DNA of 64,000 nucleotides from an uncultured Gemmatimonadales bacterium (GTDB lineage: Bacteria; Gemmatimonadota; Gemmatimonadetes; JACCXV01; JAHWKZ01), in the NCBI GenBank assembly GCA_947259315.1, contig CAMYLR010000008.1, positions 32,781 through 96,780 of the forward strand, given 5' to 3'. Numbering within the stretch: position 1 is the first letter of the stretch; each line of letters opens with the position of its first letter. The notes beneath the pieces were generated by a model. The model had not been told where the DNA came from, searched no databases, and saw nothing but the letters and a program-made list of their open reading frames with translations. This document shows positions 1 to 8,691 of this stretch, piece by piece. Both the position numbers and the translations under genes were made by a program.

Positions 1-422
1 CGGCGTGGTCCGTACGCGTCAGCGGGAAGACCCACCATGTCCAGCAGCGCTCGCGTGCGCTCCTGAATCCGGTCCGGATCCCATCCCAACAACTCCGGAA
101 CCAACCCCACGTTGCTGGCTACCGTCATGTGCGGAAAGAGGCCGATCTCTTGGATCACATAACCGGTGTTGCGGCGTAGCTCCACCGGATCCCAATCCGA
201 GGTCAAACGACCGCCGACGCGCACGACACCCGCCGTCGGATCTAGCAGTCGGTTCACCAACTTCAGTACGGTCGTCTTCCCAGCCCCCGACCGACCGACG
301 AGAACGATTGTCTCTCGCTCGTTGACCGTAAGCGAGAAACGATCGAGAATCGTGTGTCGACTATCGATCGAGTAGGTAACGGCCTCGAATTCGACCGGAA
401 TCGAGGTTGCGTGCGTATTCAC
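1..422 (-). CDS. Osmoprotectant-type ABC transporter ATP-binding protein (partial, N-terminal 140 residues)
   Basis: The reverse strand from a GTG at 422 reads an ABC ATPase that leaves the window before its signature and Walker B motifs. The Walker A GRSGAGKTT and the Q-loop region QEIGLFPHMTVASNV are visible; the latter wording is typical of glycine betaine/choline/carnitine importers (OpuCA/ProV family). It would energise uptake of a compatible solute at the inner membrane. An in-frame TAG lies 15 bases upstream of the GTG, so the start cannot be much earlier. It diverges from egtDB with only 24 bases between the two starts. Substrate is inference; the permease and binding protein would lie off the left edge. 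Confidence 0.85.
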   Translation of the reverse strand, partial: MNTHATSIPVEFEAVTYSIDSRHTILDRFSLTVNERETIVLVGRSGAGKTTVLKLVNRLLDPTAGVVRVGGRLTSDWDPVELRRNTGYVIQEIGLFPHMTVASNVGLVPELLGWDPDRIQERTRALLDMVGLPADAYGPR

Positions 423-446
423 GTTTCGAAACTAATATAGGGAGCC
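423..446. promoter_or_regulatory. Very short divergent intergenic region between the ABC ATPase and egtDB
   Basis: Only 24 bases separate the two start codons. They contain an AT-rich TAATAT/TATATT core at 432-437 that could act as a -10 element on either strand, and a GGGAG ribosome-binding site four bases before the egtDB ATG. No convincing -35 is seen on either side, so promoters may begin inside the neighbouring coding sequence. Confidence 0.3.
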
Positions 447-2804
447 ATGGCGACGGTCACCCAAGCGGTCGAGCTGCTTTTCGCCCGTCCCGGAGCGCCA
501 CCGTTCACCACACGACGGGGTGACGGGTGGGTCGTCCACGTCGACCAAACACCCACGTCCGAAGAAGCCTTCGCCTACAGCGTAGCTCGCGGTCTCTCCG
601 ACCATCCGCGATGGCTTCACTGTCGATACCTCTACGACGAGACCGGCAGTGAGTTGTTCACCAAGATCACCGAGCAACCCGAATACTACCTGACCCAGGC
701 AGAAAACCAGATACTGAAGAAGCAGGCGGATGAAATCCGCGAGGCGGTGGGTCCGCTACCCCTCATGGAACTTGGTGCTGGTACCGCGGTCAAGACGCAG
801 CAACTTCTCAAGGCGTGGCTCGAGACCGATGGGGTTGCTGAGTACTTGCCGCTCGATATCGACCCTTCCGTCCTGACCCAGGCGGCCGAGCGACTCACGA
901 CCGAGCTACCGGGACTATCCGTCACCGGGCTCGCAACATCCTACGAGCGCGGGCTCGATCTGTTGGGCAAGCACCAACCGCTCTGTCTGGTCTTTCTGGG
1001 TTCGTCGATCGGGAACTTCAATCTCGAACAAACAGATATGTTCTTGGCGCGACTTCGAGCGTGCCTCTCGCCCGATGACACATTCCTGCTCGGCGTCGAC
1101 TTGGTCAAGGATATCCCGCAGTTAGAAGCCGCTTACAACGACGCCGAGGGCGTGAGCGAGGCTTTTACCCGCAACCTGTTTCATCGGATGAATCGCGAGC
1201 TGGAGTCCAACGTCCCGGTCGATGCGATCGACCACGTCGCTTTCTGGAACGATCGATTGCAGCGTATCGAGATATACGCCCAATTCCAGGAGGAAGTGCG
1301 GGTCGAGCTTCCGTCGATCGACCGAAGGTTTCGGGTGGCGGCCGGCGAGATGGTCCTCACCGAAATCAGCCGCAAATACCAACTGGCGAAAATCGAGTCC
1401 GACTTGGCGCGGTTCGGTTTCCAGTTGGAGAGAGCGTTCACCGACGATGAGCAACGTTTTGGCTTGCTGCTGTCCCGCCGCATCGCTCCCACCGGCGGAC
1501 CACCGCCATGGACACCTTTTGCAGCCGGGCTCCGTGCAGCGCGCAGTCAGACGCTCAGGCTCCTGAGCAGTCTGAGCGACGACCAGCTCAAGCAACAGGT
1601 TCTCCCGATCTTGAGCCCGATAGCCTGGGACCTGGGTCACATAGCCGAGTTTGAGGAGTTGTGGTTGGTCAACGCGATCGATGGGCTAAGCGAGAACGCT
1701 GACGTGCACGACCGACTCTCCAAAGATTACGATGCGATCGCCACCCCACGTGGAGTTCGTGGGCAGCTCGAGCTCCCGGCAAGCCCCGACATAATGGGTC
1801 AGCTAAGAAACGTGCGGCGCGAGGCCCTGAGGCGCGCCCGCGAGGTAGACCTCGACGTGGACCAACGACTGACGAAGGACGGCTTCGTATACCACATGGT
1901 TGTCCAACACGAGCAACAACATCAGGAGACGATACTCCAGTCCATCGCGCGGATGGAAAACTTCGTGTACGAGCCAGCTTACGGAGAGAGGCCGCCAAAA
2001 ACGACCTTGCCACCAGACACCGAGATGGTCGTTATCCCGTCAGGGTTATTTCCAATGGGCACAGATCGAGAGGCCGATACCTACGACAACGAACGCCCCC
2101 CCCACTGGGTGGACGTCGATGGGTTCTGGATCGATACCGCGCCGGTGACAGCCGGGCAGTTTCTCGAGTTTTTCGACCGCGGGGGTTACCAACGACGTGA
2201 ATGGTGGTCCGAGGAGGGCTGGGCGTGGCGCACAGAGCATGAGATCGAGCGCCCGCTCGGCTGGCGGCGCTCGGAAATCGGCTGGGAGGCGATCGAGTTT
2301 GGACGCATCGAGCCCCTCGTTCCCACACGACCCGTACAGCACATCTCGTGGTACGAGGCATGCGCCTACGCGCGCTCGGTGTCCAAGCGACTGCCAACCG
2401 AAGCCGAGTGGGAGAAGGCTGCTGCCTGGGACCCCGAAGTGCGGCTTACGCGCCGCTTCCCGTGGGGTGACAGCCCACCTGAGTCACATCACGCCAACCT
2501 CGGTGCCGACATCTTTGGTCCCGCCCCCGTCGGCGCTTTTCCCGCCGGTCGTTCCTTCTTTGGCTGTCACCAAATGCTCGGTGACGTCTGGGAATGGACG
2601 GCCAGCGAGATGGAGGCGTACCCTGGCTTTGAGGCCTACCCGTACCCGGAATACTCCCAAGTGCACTTCGGCCAGGGCCACCGGGTTCTTCGCGGAGGGT
2701 CATGGGCCACCGGCCGATCGGTCGCCAGGAATACTTTCCGCAACTGGGATCTCCCCCAGCGGCGCCAAATCTTCGCTGGTTTTCGCTGCGCCCGGGACGC
2801 TTGA
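447..2804 (+). CDS. egtDB: Ergothioneine biosynthesis fusion: EgtD histidine trimethyltransferase + EgtB sulfoxide synthase (fungal Egt1 domain order)
   Basis: The 785-residue protein has an N-terminal SAM methyltransferase of the EgtD family (about 40-345) with ELGAGTA (108-114), LDIDPS (136-141) and GSSIGNF (185-191). EgtD makes hercynine by trimethylating histidine. The C-terminal half (about 355-785) is EgtB-like: a DinB-type iron-binding domain with H398 in WDLGHI and H488/H492 in QHEQQHQE, then a formylglycine-enzyme-like C-type-lectin domain (GDVWEWT 712-718, LRGGSWAT 748-755). EgtB joins a sulfur donor to hercynine using oxygen and iron. Bacteria usually encode these separately; methyltransferase-first matches fungal Egt1, whereas OvoA has the reverse order. 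No EgtA, EgtC or EgtE is nearby. The ATG at 447 has a GGGAG ribosome-binding site. The stop overlaps the next start as TTGA. Confidence 0.93.
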   Translation: MATVTQAVELLFARPGAPPFTTRRGDGWVVHVDQTPTSEEAFAYSVARGLSDHPRWLHCRYLYDETGSELFTKITEQPEYYLTQAENQILKKQADEIREAVGPLPLMELGAGTAVKTQQLLKAWLETDGVAEYLPLDIDPSVLTQAAERLTTELPGLSVTGLATSYERGLDLLGKHQPLCLVFLGSSIGNFNLEQTDMFLARLRACLSPDDTFLLGVDLVKDIPQLEAAYNDAEGVSEAFTRNLFHRMNRELESNVPVDAIDHVAFWNDRLQRIEIYAQFQEEVRVELPSIDRRFRVAAGEMVLTEISRKYQLAKIESDLARFGFQLERAFTDDEQRFGLLLSRRIAPTGGPPPWTPFAAGLRAARSQTLRLLSSLSDDQLKQQVLPILSPIAWDLGHIAEFEELWLVNAIDGLSENADVHDRLSKDYDAIATPRGVRGQLELPASPDIMGQLRNVRREALRRAREVDLDVDQRLTKDGFVYHMVVQHEQQHQETILQSIARMENFVYEPAYGERPPKTTLPPDTEMVVIPSGLFPMGTDREADTYDNERPPHWVDVDGFWIDTAPVTAGQFLEFFDRGGYQRREWWSEEGWAWRTEHEIERPLGWRRSEIGWEAIEFGRIEPLVPTRPVQHISWYEACAYARSVSKRLPTEAEWEKAAAWDPEVRLTRRFPWGDSPPESHHANLGADIFGPAPVGAFPAGRSFFGCHQMLGDVWEWTASEMEAYPGFEAYPYPEYSQVHFGQGHRVLRGGSWATGRSVARNTFRNWDLPQRRQIFAGFRCARDA

Positions 2805-3838
2805 TCGGGCCCGGAGAGCTCGCTAAACGACTGGCAGGGTTGGCGCTCAACATCGATGAGTGTCGGATCGAGGTCGGCTCGGTTCCGACCGTCGGTTATT
2901 ACGATGGAGCGCCCCGACCCACCGGCACGATCTCGTTGATCGGCGGCCATGATGTCGGTCGCGGTGAGAACGTCGATTGGACTCCGGAAGATCAGGCAGC
3001 GTTCAGGGACGCCGTGCAAGACAAGGTTCCCATCGGATCAACAACGGTCGGCGATCTGACCCAGCGACTGGAAGGCGACCTTGTCGCGCATCACCGAGCG
3101 GCGATCGAAGCGGCAGCTATCGACTTGGCGTTACGTCAAGCCGGAAGCAACCCTTTTGTTGTGGCTGGTTTGCCGGCGAAACCGGTGACTTTTTGTTGGT
3201 CGATTGGTCACGATTTGGCAACCACCGCCGGCGGACTGTTACAGGCGGTGCGCGCAACTCTGGAAGCCGAACCAGGCGCGCGCTTCAAGCTCGACGTGCC
3301 GGCTGAAGGTTGGCCCGAGTCGATGTGGTCGGAGCTTGCCACGATTGGCCGGGTGCGGACCGTCGATTTCAAACGCCAAGGCTCACCCGGCTCTGTAGCG
3401 CTTGCGCATCAGTACTTGCCTGAGGCTTGGCTGGAAGACCCACCCTTGGAAGCGCTCGAGGACGACAGCGAACAGTCACACGCGTGGGCCGACCGGGTAG
3501 CCGTCGATGGTTACGTGACGCGAGTCGCCGATTTGGCCGTATTACCCTTTCGACCGACGGCGATCAACGTGAAAGCGCCGCGCATGGGCGGCCCACTCGA
3601 GGCCCTTCGCTGTATAGATCTATGTTGTCAAAGCGGCTGGGCGTGTTACATCGGTGGGATGTTCGAGGTCGGTCCGGGTCGGCTTCAGGCTCGCGTTTTG
3701 GCTTCGCTCTTCAGCAGTAGCCAATGGAACGACCTCGCGCCGATACGCGTCTGTGATTCGGATCCGTATCCGCCAAGTCCGTTACCGATGTCATCCGGTT
3801 TTCGTGGCTTCGGGGAAGCAACCGTTATGGCCGACTAG
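2801..3838 (+). CDS. Enolase-superfamily (mandelate racemase/muconate lactonizing) protein with altered metal site
   Basis: From a TTG at 2801, overlapping the egtDB stop as TTGA, this is 345 residues. A longer frame opens at 2702 inside egtDB, but family alignment favours the TTG. The helix AAIEAAAIDLALRQ (100-113) and the C-terminal barrel segments INVKAPRMGG (255-264) and GGMFEVGPGR (285-294) match the muconate-lactonizing/dipeptide-epimerase/o-succinylbenzoate-synthase group. FKLDV with a following GW (162-171) matches the first metal ligand strand (D165). The usual glutamate of the IEQP strand reads VDFKRQ (188-193), and the ADES strand reads ADRVAVDG (230-237). It may have altered chemistry or none. 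Coupling to egtDB suggests a linked role, but no function is assigned. It ends tail to tail with thrS. Confidence 0.75.
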   Translation: MIGPGELAKRLAGLALNIDECRIEVGSVPTVGYYDGAPRPTGTISLIGGHDVGRGENVDWTPEDQAAFRDAVQDKVPIGSTTVGDLTQRLEGDLVAHHRAAIEAAAIDLALRQAGSNPFVVAGLPAKPVTFCWSIGHDLATTAGGLLQAVRATLEAEPGARFKLDVPAEGWPESMWSELATIGRVRTVDFKRQGSPGSVALAHQYLPEAWLEDPPLEALEDDSEQSHAWADRVAVDGYVTRVADLAVLPFRPTAINVKAPRMGGPLEALRCIDLCCQSGWACYIGGMFEVGPGRLQARVLASLFSSSQWNDLAPIRVCDSDPYPPSPLPMSSGFRGFGEATVMAD

Positions 3839-5778
3839 CTAGTAGTCGCTCCAGGCTGAGGCGCCGCACCCTCGTCCGCTATTCGGCGCGCAAAGTGATC
3901 GATCTCCATCGACCCCAGCTCGCCTTCGGCGTGGGATCGAACGCTCACATGCCCAATTCCCAACTCGCGCTCGCCGACCACGACCATGTAAGGGGTCTTT
4001 TGTGTTTCGGCATCTCGGACCTTGTAGCCCACGCCCTCTCTGCGGTCATCGACGTGCACCCGGATCGCGTGGCGCTTCAGGTGGGCGGCGACCGTCTCGG
4101 CATAATCGTTGAACTGATCGCTGACCGGAATGATGCGCACCTGCTCTGGCGCCAACCAGGTTGGGAAGGCGCCCCCATAGTGCTCGATGAGCACGCCGAG
4201 GAAACGCTCGATCGATCCCAAGATCGTTCGATGGATCACAACCGGTTGCTGCTCGGTTCCATCCGAAGCGGTGTAGTGCAGATCAAACCGCTCGGCCAAG
4301 TTGAAATCCAGCTGGACCGTCGCTAGCTGCCATTGACGACCGAGCGCATCAGTTGCCTGGAAGTCGATCTTCGGGCCGTAGAACGCCCCTTCGCCAACGC
4401 CAATGGTGAAGTCGCGCTCGTTCTCGACCAACGCCTGTTCGAGCACCGCCTCGGCGCGATCCCACATCGCCTCTGTACCGATGAACGTATCTGGGCGAGT
4501 CGACAGCTCGATCGCGATCTCGAAACCGAACACGTCGCCGAGCACGAACTCTATGAGCCCGAGCAACGACGTTACCTCAGCTTGTATCTGATCAGGCGTA
4601 CAGAAGATATGCGCATCGTCTTGAACGAAGGTACGCACTCGCAGGAGACCGCTGATGACGCCCGATTTCTCGTATCGATGTAGTCGACCGAAGTCGGCAT
4701 ATCGGATCGGTAGGTCACGATACGATCGCTTTCGGCTCGCGTACACGAACGTCGATGCCGGACAGTTCATCGGCTTTACCGCCAGCTCGCGATCGTCCGC
4801 CGCCGTGAAGTACATGTGCTCACGGTAGTTGTCGTAGTGCCCCGAGCGGTGCCAGAGCTCGACGTCGTAGATCTGAGGCGTGACGATCTCCTCGTGCGGC
4901 CATTCGGTTTCGAACAGCTCGCGCATAAAGCTCTGCAAGCGATTGTAGATCCAGGCGCCCTTGGGGTGAAAGTATGGGCTGGCTGGCGCGTTGGAATGGA
5001 ACGAGAAAAGGTCCAGCTCGCGCCCAAGCCGCCGATGATCGCGGGCTTTGGCCTCCTCGATCCGCTCCAGGTGTTGCTGCAACTCGGCTTTGTCGAAGAA
5101 AGCTGTCCCATAGATGCGGGTCAGCATCTTGTTTCGCTCGTCGCCACGCCAATAAGCTCCTGCAGTGGACAACAGCCGGAACGTCCCCAGCCTTCCAGTA
5201 GCCGGCACATGCGGGCCGCGACAGAGATCCACCCACTCCCCCTGACGGTACAGCGTCAGCGTCTCACCCGCGGGCAGGTCCTCGATGATCTCGATCTTGT
5301 AGGGCTCATCCAGCTCGCGAAACAAGGCCAATGCTTCATCCCGGGACACGACTTCGCGCTCAATACCCAGGTCCTCCTTGACGATCTTGGCCATCTCGGC
5401 CTCGATCGCCTCGAAGTCTTCAGGCGTGAACGGCGTGTCGCGGTCGAAATCGTAGTAGAACCCGTCAGCTATGACGGGACCGATCGTGACTTTGACTTCG
5501 GGCCACAGCCGCTGCACCGCCTGCGCCATGAGATGCGCCGTGGAGTGTCGGAATATGTCCAGCGCTTCGGGATCACGGCGGGTCAAGATCCGGAGCTTAG
5601 AATCACCCTCCAGCGGTCTACCCAGGTCGTACGGCTGCCCGTCCACCTCGGCGGCCAACGCCGCCCGAGCTAAACCGGCACCGATTCGACTAGCGACGTC
5701 GAGCGGAGTCGAACCGGCAGCTACCTCGAGCGTGGCCCCGTCCGGCAGAGCCACCGTTGTGGTCTTGTTATTGGTCAT
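3835..5778 (-). CDS. thrS: Threonyl-tRNA synthetase
   Basis: This 647-residue class II synthetase charges tRNA-Thr. It shows the N-terminal TGS domain (about 5-65), the editing domain with HSTAHLMAQAV near residue 78 and DLCRGPH, and the catalytic core with MNCP, the motif 2 region FGRLHRYEKSG, the zinc-ligand histidine in QDDAHIF and the later VIHRTILGS. A C-terminal anticodon-binding domain follows. The usual MNCPGH or MNCPMH is MNCPAS here; the zinc cysteine is kept. Length is normal for the family. The stop shares CTAG with the convergent enolase-like gene. The 82-base leader shows no T-box features. Confidence 0.97.
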   Translation of the reverse strand: MTNNKTTTVALPDGATLEVAAGSTPLDVASRIGAGLARAALAAEVDGQPYDLGRPLEGDSKLRILTRRDPEALDIFRHSTAHLMAQAVQRLWPEVKVTIGPVIADGFYYDFDRDTPFTPEDFEAIEAEMAKIVKEDLGIEREVVSRDEALALFRELDEPYKIEIIEDLPAGETLTLYRQGEWVDLCRGPHVPATGRLGTFRLLSTAGAYWRGDERNKMLTRIYGTAFFDKAELQQHLERIEEAKARDHRRLGRELDLFSFHSNAPASPYFHPKGAWIYNRLQSFMRELFETEWPHEEIVTPQIYDVELWHRSGHYDNYREHMYFTAADDRELAVKPMNCPASTFVYASRKRSYRDLPIRYADFGRLHRYEKSGVISGLLRVRTFVQDDAHIFCTPDQIQAEVTSLLGLIEFVLGDVFGFEIAIELSTRPDTFIGTEAMWDRAEAVLEQALVENERDFTIGVGEGAFYGPKIDFQATDALGRQWQLATVQLDFNLAERFDLHYTASDGTEQQPVVIHRTILGSIERFLGVLIEHYGGAFPTWLAPEQVRIIPVSDQFNDYAETVAAHLKRHAIRVHVDDRREGVGYKVRDAETQKTPYMVVVGERELGIGHVSVRSHAEGELGSMEIDHFARRIADEGAAPQPGATTS

Positions 5779-5860
5779 GACTTGGCGAAGCTACGCCGCG
5801 TTTCTGGGACCGGCAAAAACAGTGTTGCGGTTCAGTCGCGCGATCCTCGGCAACGACGGC

Positions 5861-6232
5861 CTAGGTCACGGTTGCGGGTCCAAGCCAGCCCCAGCGCTCG
5901 AGATCAACGCTGCCGTCGGCATCGAACTCGACACCTTCCCGCTCCAGCAGCGCGCGTTGAAGCTCCGGTGGGATTCCGACTTTGCCGATCGAGATCTCCC
6001 CGCGCACGTTGATCACCCGCTGCCACGGAACGTCGGCGTCCTCCGGAAGCGCGTGTAGCGCCCACCCCACCGTCCTTGCCGCTCTGGGCTTGCCGCACAA
6101 CGCGGCTATGTGACCGTAGGTCGCCACTCTCCCCGGCGGAATCCGGCGAACCATCGCGTAAACATCATCGTAGAACGAGGACCCAGATCGCTTGGCTCCG
6201 CCGTGGTCACGTGCCGAAACTGCGCGTCCCAT
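5861..6232 (-). CDS. atl: Alkyltransferase-like DNA repair protein (ATL, MGMT family)
   Basis: This 123-residue protein has the DNA-binding fold of O6-alkylguanine-DNA alkyltransferase, including GRVATYGHIA (34-43) and RTVGWALHALP (53-63). The active-site PCHR is replaced by PWQRVI (69-74), with tryptophan where the acceptor cysteine should be. That is the hallmark of ATL proteins such as E. coli YbaZ and yeast Atl1, which bind O6-alkylguanine and hand it to nucleotide excision repair rather than repairing it directly. The ATG overlaps the upstream dehydrogenase stop by one base (TGATG), so the two are probably co-translated. No other repair gene is adjacent. Confidence 0.9.
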   Translation of the reverse strand: MGRAVSARDHGGAKRSGSSFYDDVYAMVRRIPPGRVATYGHIAALCGKPRAARTVGWALHALPEDADVPWQRVINVRGEISIGKVGIPPELQRALLEREGVEFDADGSVDLERWGWLGPATVT

Positions 6233-7344
6233 CAGCTCGACGCTTGGCCGGCAGCAGCCCCCACGAGCCGAGACACGACCATATCACCCATTTCAGAGGT
6301 CGCGATCCCACTTCGGGCATCGGCCGACGGGACATCTCCGCTCTGCAGCAGGTCACCGACTGCACGTTCGATCCGCTGAGCGCCGCTCGCCTCACCCAGG
6401 AAGTCGAGCATCATAGAGGTCGCCGAGATCGCGCCCAACGGGCAGGCGACGTTCTGCCCCGTGTACTTGGGAGCCGACCCGTGGACAGGCTCGAACATCG
6501 ATGTGCGCCCCGGATGGATATTGCCCGACGCAGCGATACCCATCCCGCCCTGCAGCATCGCTCCCAGGTCGGTGATGATGTCACCGAACAGGTTCGTCGT
6601 AACGATGACATCAAACCACTCCGGGTTCTTCACCATCCACATACAGCACGCATCGACGTAGGCATGGTCGGTCTCGATCTCAGGGAAGTCGCGGGCGACG
6701 TACTCGTACGCTCGGGTCCACAGATCGTGGGGTCGAATCGCATTCGCCTTGTCGACCAGGGTGACACGCGCGGGGCGGTCGGGGTTCCCGGCTGCCTCGC
6801 GATCCCTCCCCCTCTTTCGCGCCAACTCGAAGGCGTACCGGCACGCCCGCTCGCACCCTTTCCACGTATAGAGGCCGTTGACGAGCGCGACCTCGTCGGG
6901 CGTGTCTTTCTTGAGATGACCGCCGATCTGCGCGTAGAGCCCTTCGGTATTCTCCCGCACGACGACGAACTCGATGTCGCTAGGCCCCTTGTCCTTGAGT
7001 GGACATAGATGTTCGGAGTACAGCTTGATCGGTCGCAGATTCACATACAGGTCGAGGCCGAAACGAAGACCGAGAATCACTGAGCGCTCGACCAGTCCCG
7101 GCTCGACGTCGGGGTGACCGATCGCACCGAGGAGCACCGCGTCCAGCCCGCGCCACTCCTCGATCACCGATTCGGGTACGAGCTCGCCTGTCTTCAGGTA
7201 GTGATCACTGCCGTACTCGTACTCGACGAGCTCGGTCTGGAACCCCTCGAGCTCGGCCGAAGCGGTGAGGACCTTTACGCCCTCCGCCGCCACTTCGGGG
7301 CCGATCCCATCACCGGGAATCACGCCGATTCTGTATGTGGTCAT
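6232..7344 (-). CDS. leuB: 3-isopropylmalate/isocitrate-type beta-decarboxylating dehydrogenase
   Basis: This is 370 residues from an ATG at 7344; a GTG at 7359 in the same frame is an alternative start with a G-rich stretch upstream. It begins with YRIGVIPGDGIGPEV and carries the substrate arginine in NLRPIKLY, VRENTEGLY, VDKANAIR, the metal aspartates around LFGDIITDLGA, and the NAD site EPVHGSAPKYTG. The family oxidatively decarboxylates (2R,3S)-3-isopropylmalate, homoisocitrate, isocitrate or tartrate. The RENTEGLY wording is shared by non-classical LeuB and homoisocitrate enzymes, so the substrate is not certain. No leuA, leuC or leuD is in the window. Confidence 0.8.
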   Translation of the reverse strand: MTTYRIGVIPGDGIGPEVAAEGVKVLTASAELEGFQTELVEYEYGSDHYLKTGELVPESVIEEWRGLDAVLLGAIGHPDVEPGLVERSVILGLRFGLDLYVNLRPIKLYSEHLCPLKDKGPSDIEFVVVRENTEGLYAQIGGHLKKDTPDEVALVNGLYTWKGCERACRYAFELARKRGRDREAAGNPDRPARVTLVDKANAIRPHDLWTRAYEYVARDFPEIETDHAYVDACCMWMVKNPEWFDVIVTTNLFGDIITDLGAMLQGGMGIAASGNIHPGRTSMFEPVHGSAPKYTGQNVACPLGAISATSMMLDFLGEASGAQRIERAVGDLLQSGDVPSADARSGIATSEMGDMVVSRLVGAAAGQASS

Positions 7345-7423
7345 CGCAGCATCTCGCACACCCCCACGCTACGGAGTGCCCGTCGTTTCTGCCCATCTTA
7401 TTGCGGGACGAAAGATTGAGAGT

Positions 7424-7499
7424 TGGTGGAGCTGATCGGAATCGAACCGACGACCTCCTGAGTGCGATTCAGGCGCTCTCCCAGCTGAGCTACAGCCCC
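7424..7499 (-). tRNA. tRNA-Ala (anticodon CGC)
   Basis: The 76-base reverse-strand cloverleaf has acceptor GGGGCTG pairing with CAGCTCC, including the G3:U70 identity pair of alanine tRNAs. The D arm is GCTCAGCTGGGAGAGC, the anticodon stem is CCTGA/TCAGG with loop ATCGCAC, and the T-loop is GTTCGAATC. The 3' CCA is encoded. The anticodon CGC reads GCG codons. Confidence 0.96.
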
Positions 7500-7553
7500 A
7501 ACCTGGCTCGAATATACCCGTCGACTGTCAGCGCGTCGACGCAAAACGGCACA

Positions 7554-8591
7554 CTAGCCGGTCAGTAAACCCTCACCAACTTCGGTCCACTGCTTCAGGT
7601 AATACTCCATCGTCTCCCGAAGGGTGTCCCGCAGATTGTACTCCGGTTCCCAGCCTAGCGAGCGGATCTTCGTGATGTCGGGGACTAATCGATCCGAGTC
7701 CTCGTAGCCTTCGCCGTAGAACTCTTCGCCATCCACATCAACGACGTCACTGCGCGACGTCTCACCTGTAAGCTCCTCGTACAACTCGATCATCAGGCTC
7801 GCTAGATCGCGAATCGTGATGTTGTTGTCTGGATTGCCGACGTTGAAGATCTGGTTGCGGGTCGCGCTCGGGTTATCGAGAATCGTTTGGAACGCGCGGT
7901 TGGCATCCCAAACATGCAGGAACGATCGATGCGCGTCACCTCCGTCAACCAGCTGTATGCGCCCACCGGTCAGGAGAGCCGACATGAAATGGGCAAAGAC
8001 CCTTGGCCCACCCTGGCTGTTGGCGGGCACCAGGTAGTCGATCCGACTCCCACAGAAGTTGAACGGCCGGATTATGGTGTATTCGATATTTCCGGCGGTC
8101 CCGTGCCCGTGGATGACCCTCTCAAGCAACACTTTCGATGTGGCGTAAATCCACCGCTGTTTGTCCACTGGCCCAAAGACGCTGTCAGACTCGTCCTCGT
8201 AGTAGCGCTCCCCCTCTGTCAGCTTCCCGTAGACCTCAGCTGAAGAGTATTGAACGAGCTTCACGCCTTCGTTCTCCAGGCACATCCGAAGGACTTTCAT
8301 GTTCTGATAGAAATTGAGATCAAAAACCTCTAGGGGTGTCGTGTTGTACAGACTGGGGTTCGCGTAAGCGACCAGATCCACGACCAGATCTGCGTCACCG
8401 ATAAGCCCTCGTACGGGCTCATCATCTTGGCGTACGTCCATTTCATGAAAAATGAAATTCTCGCCCTCGATTCCAGCCAACTTCTCGTGGGTGATGTCGA
8501 CACCAACGACGTCGTGCTCCCCCATCGAAATCAGGTGCTCAACCATGTGGGAGCCGATGAACCCCCCGGCTCCTAGAATCAGTATTTTCAA
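7554..8591 (-). CDS. ArnA-dehydrogenase-like NAD-dependent sugar epimerase/decarboxylase
   Basis: This 345-residue extended short-chain dehydrogenase has the NAD motif GAGGFIGSH at 7-15, SSAEVYGK, the YATSK catalytic pair, and RPFNFCGSRIDYL. Across its length it resembles the C-terminal domain of ArnA, which oxidises and decarboxylates UDP-glucuronate to UDP-4-keto-pentose on the route to L-Ara4N; related enzymes make UDP-xylose. The formyltransferase half of ArnA is absent, so it is a stand-alone enzyme. The start is TTG at 8591 with GGGAG eight bases upstream. Its place at the end of a lipid A gene run suggests a cell-surface sugar. The substrate is inferred. Confidence 0.82.
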   Translation of the reverse strand: MKILILGAGGFIGSHMVEHLISMGEHDVVGVDITHEKLAGIEGENFIFHEMDVRQDDEPVRGLIGDADLVVDLVAYANPSLYNTTPLEVFDLNFYQNMKVLRMCLENEGVKLVQYSSAEVYGKLTEGERYYEDESDSVFGPVDKQRWIYATSKVLLERVIHGHGTAGNIEYTIIRPFNFCGSRIDYLVPANSQGGPRVFAHFMSALLTGGRIQLVDGGDAHRSFLHVWDANRAFQTILDNPSATRNQIFNVGNPDNNITIRDLASLMIELYEELTGETSRSDVVDVDGEEFYGEGYEDSDRLVPDITKIRSLGWEPEYNLRDTLRETMEYYLKQWTEVGEGLLTG

Positions 8592-8691
8592 TTGATTGCT
8601 CCCTTCACAGCCTGCGTTGTATTCGAGATTGCCCAGCGGATACCCACAATCTGCACTCTCACCCCGTCTTCAGGTAGACCTCTAGTAGGTG

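Noticed and set aside
5779-5860. Possible T-box or leader regulator before thrS
   Set aside because: Only 82 bases, with no T-box sequence, specifier loop or terminator hairpin visible.
6076-7008. 310-residue plus-strand open frame opposite leuB
   Set aside because: It mirrors the codon pattern of leuB, has no recognisable domain and no ribosome-binding site; treated as an antisense shadow, like similar long frames opposite mcsB (21887-22774) and thrS (4816-5673).
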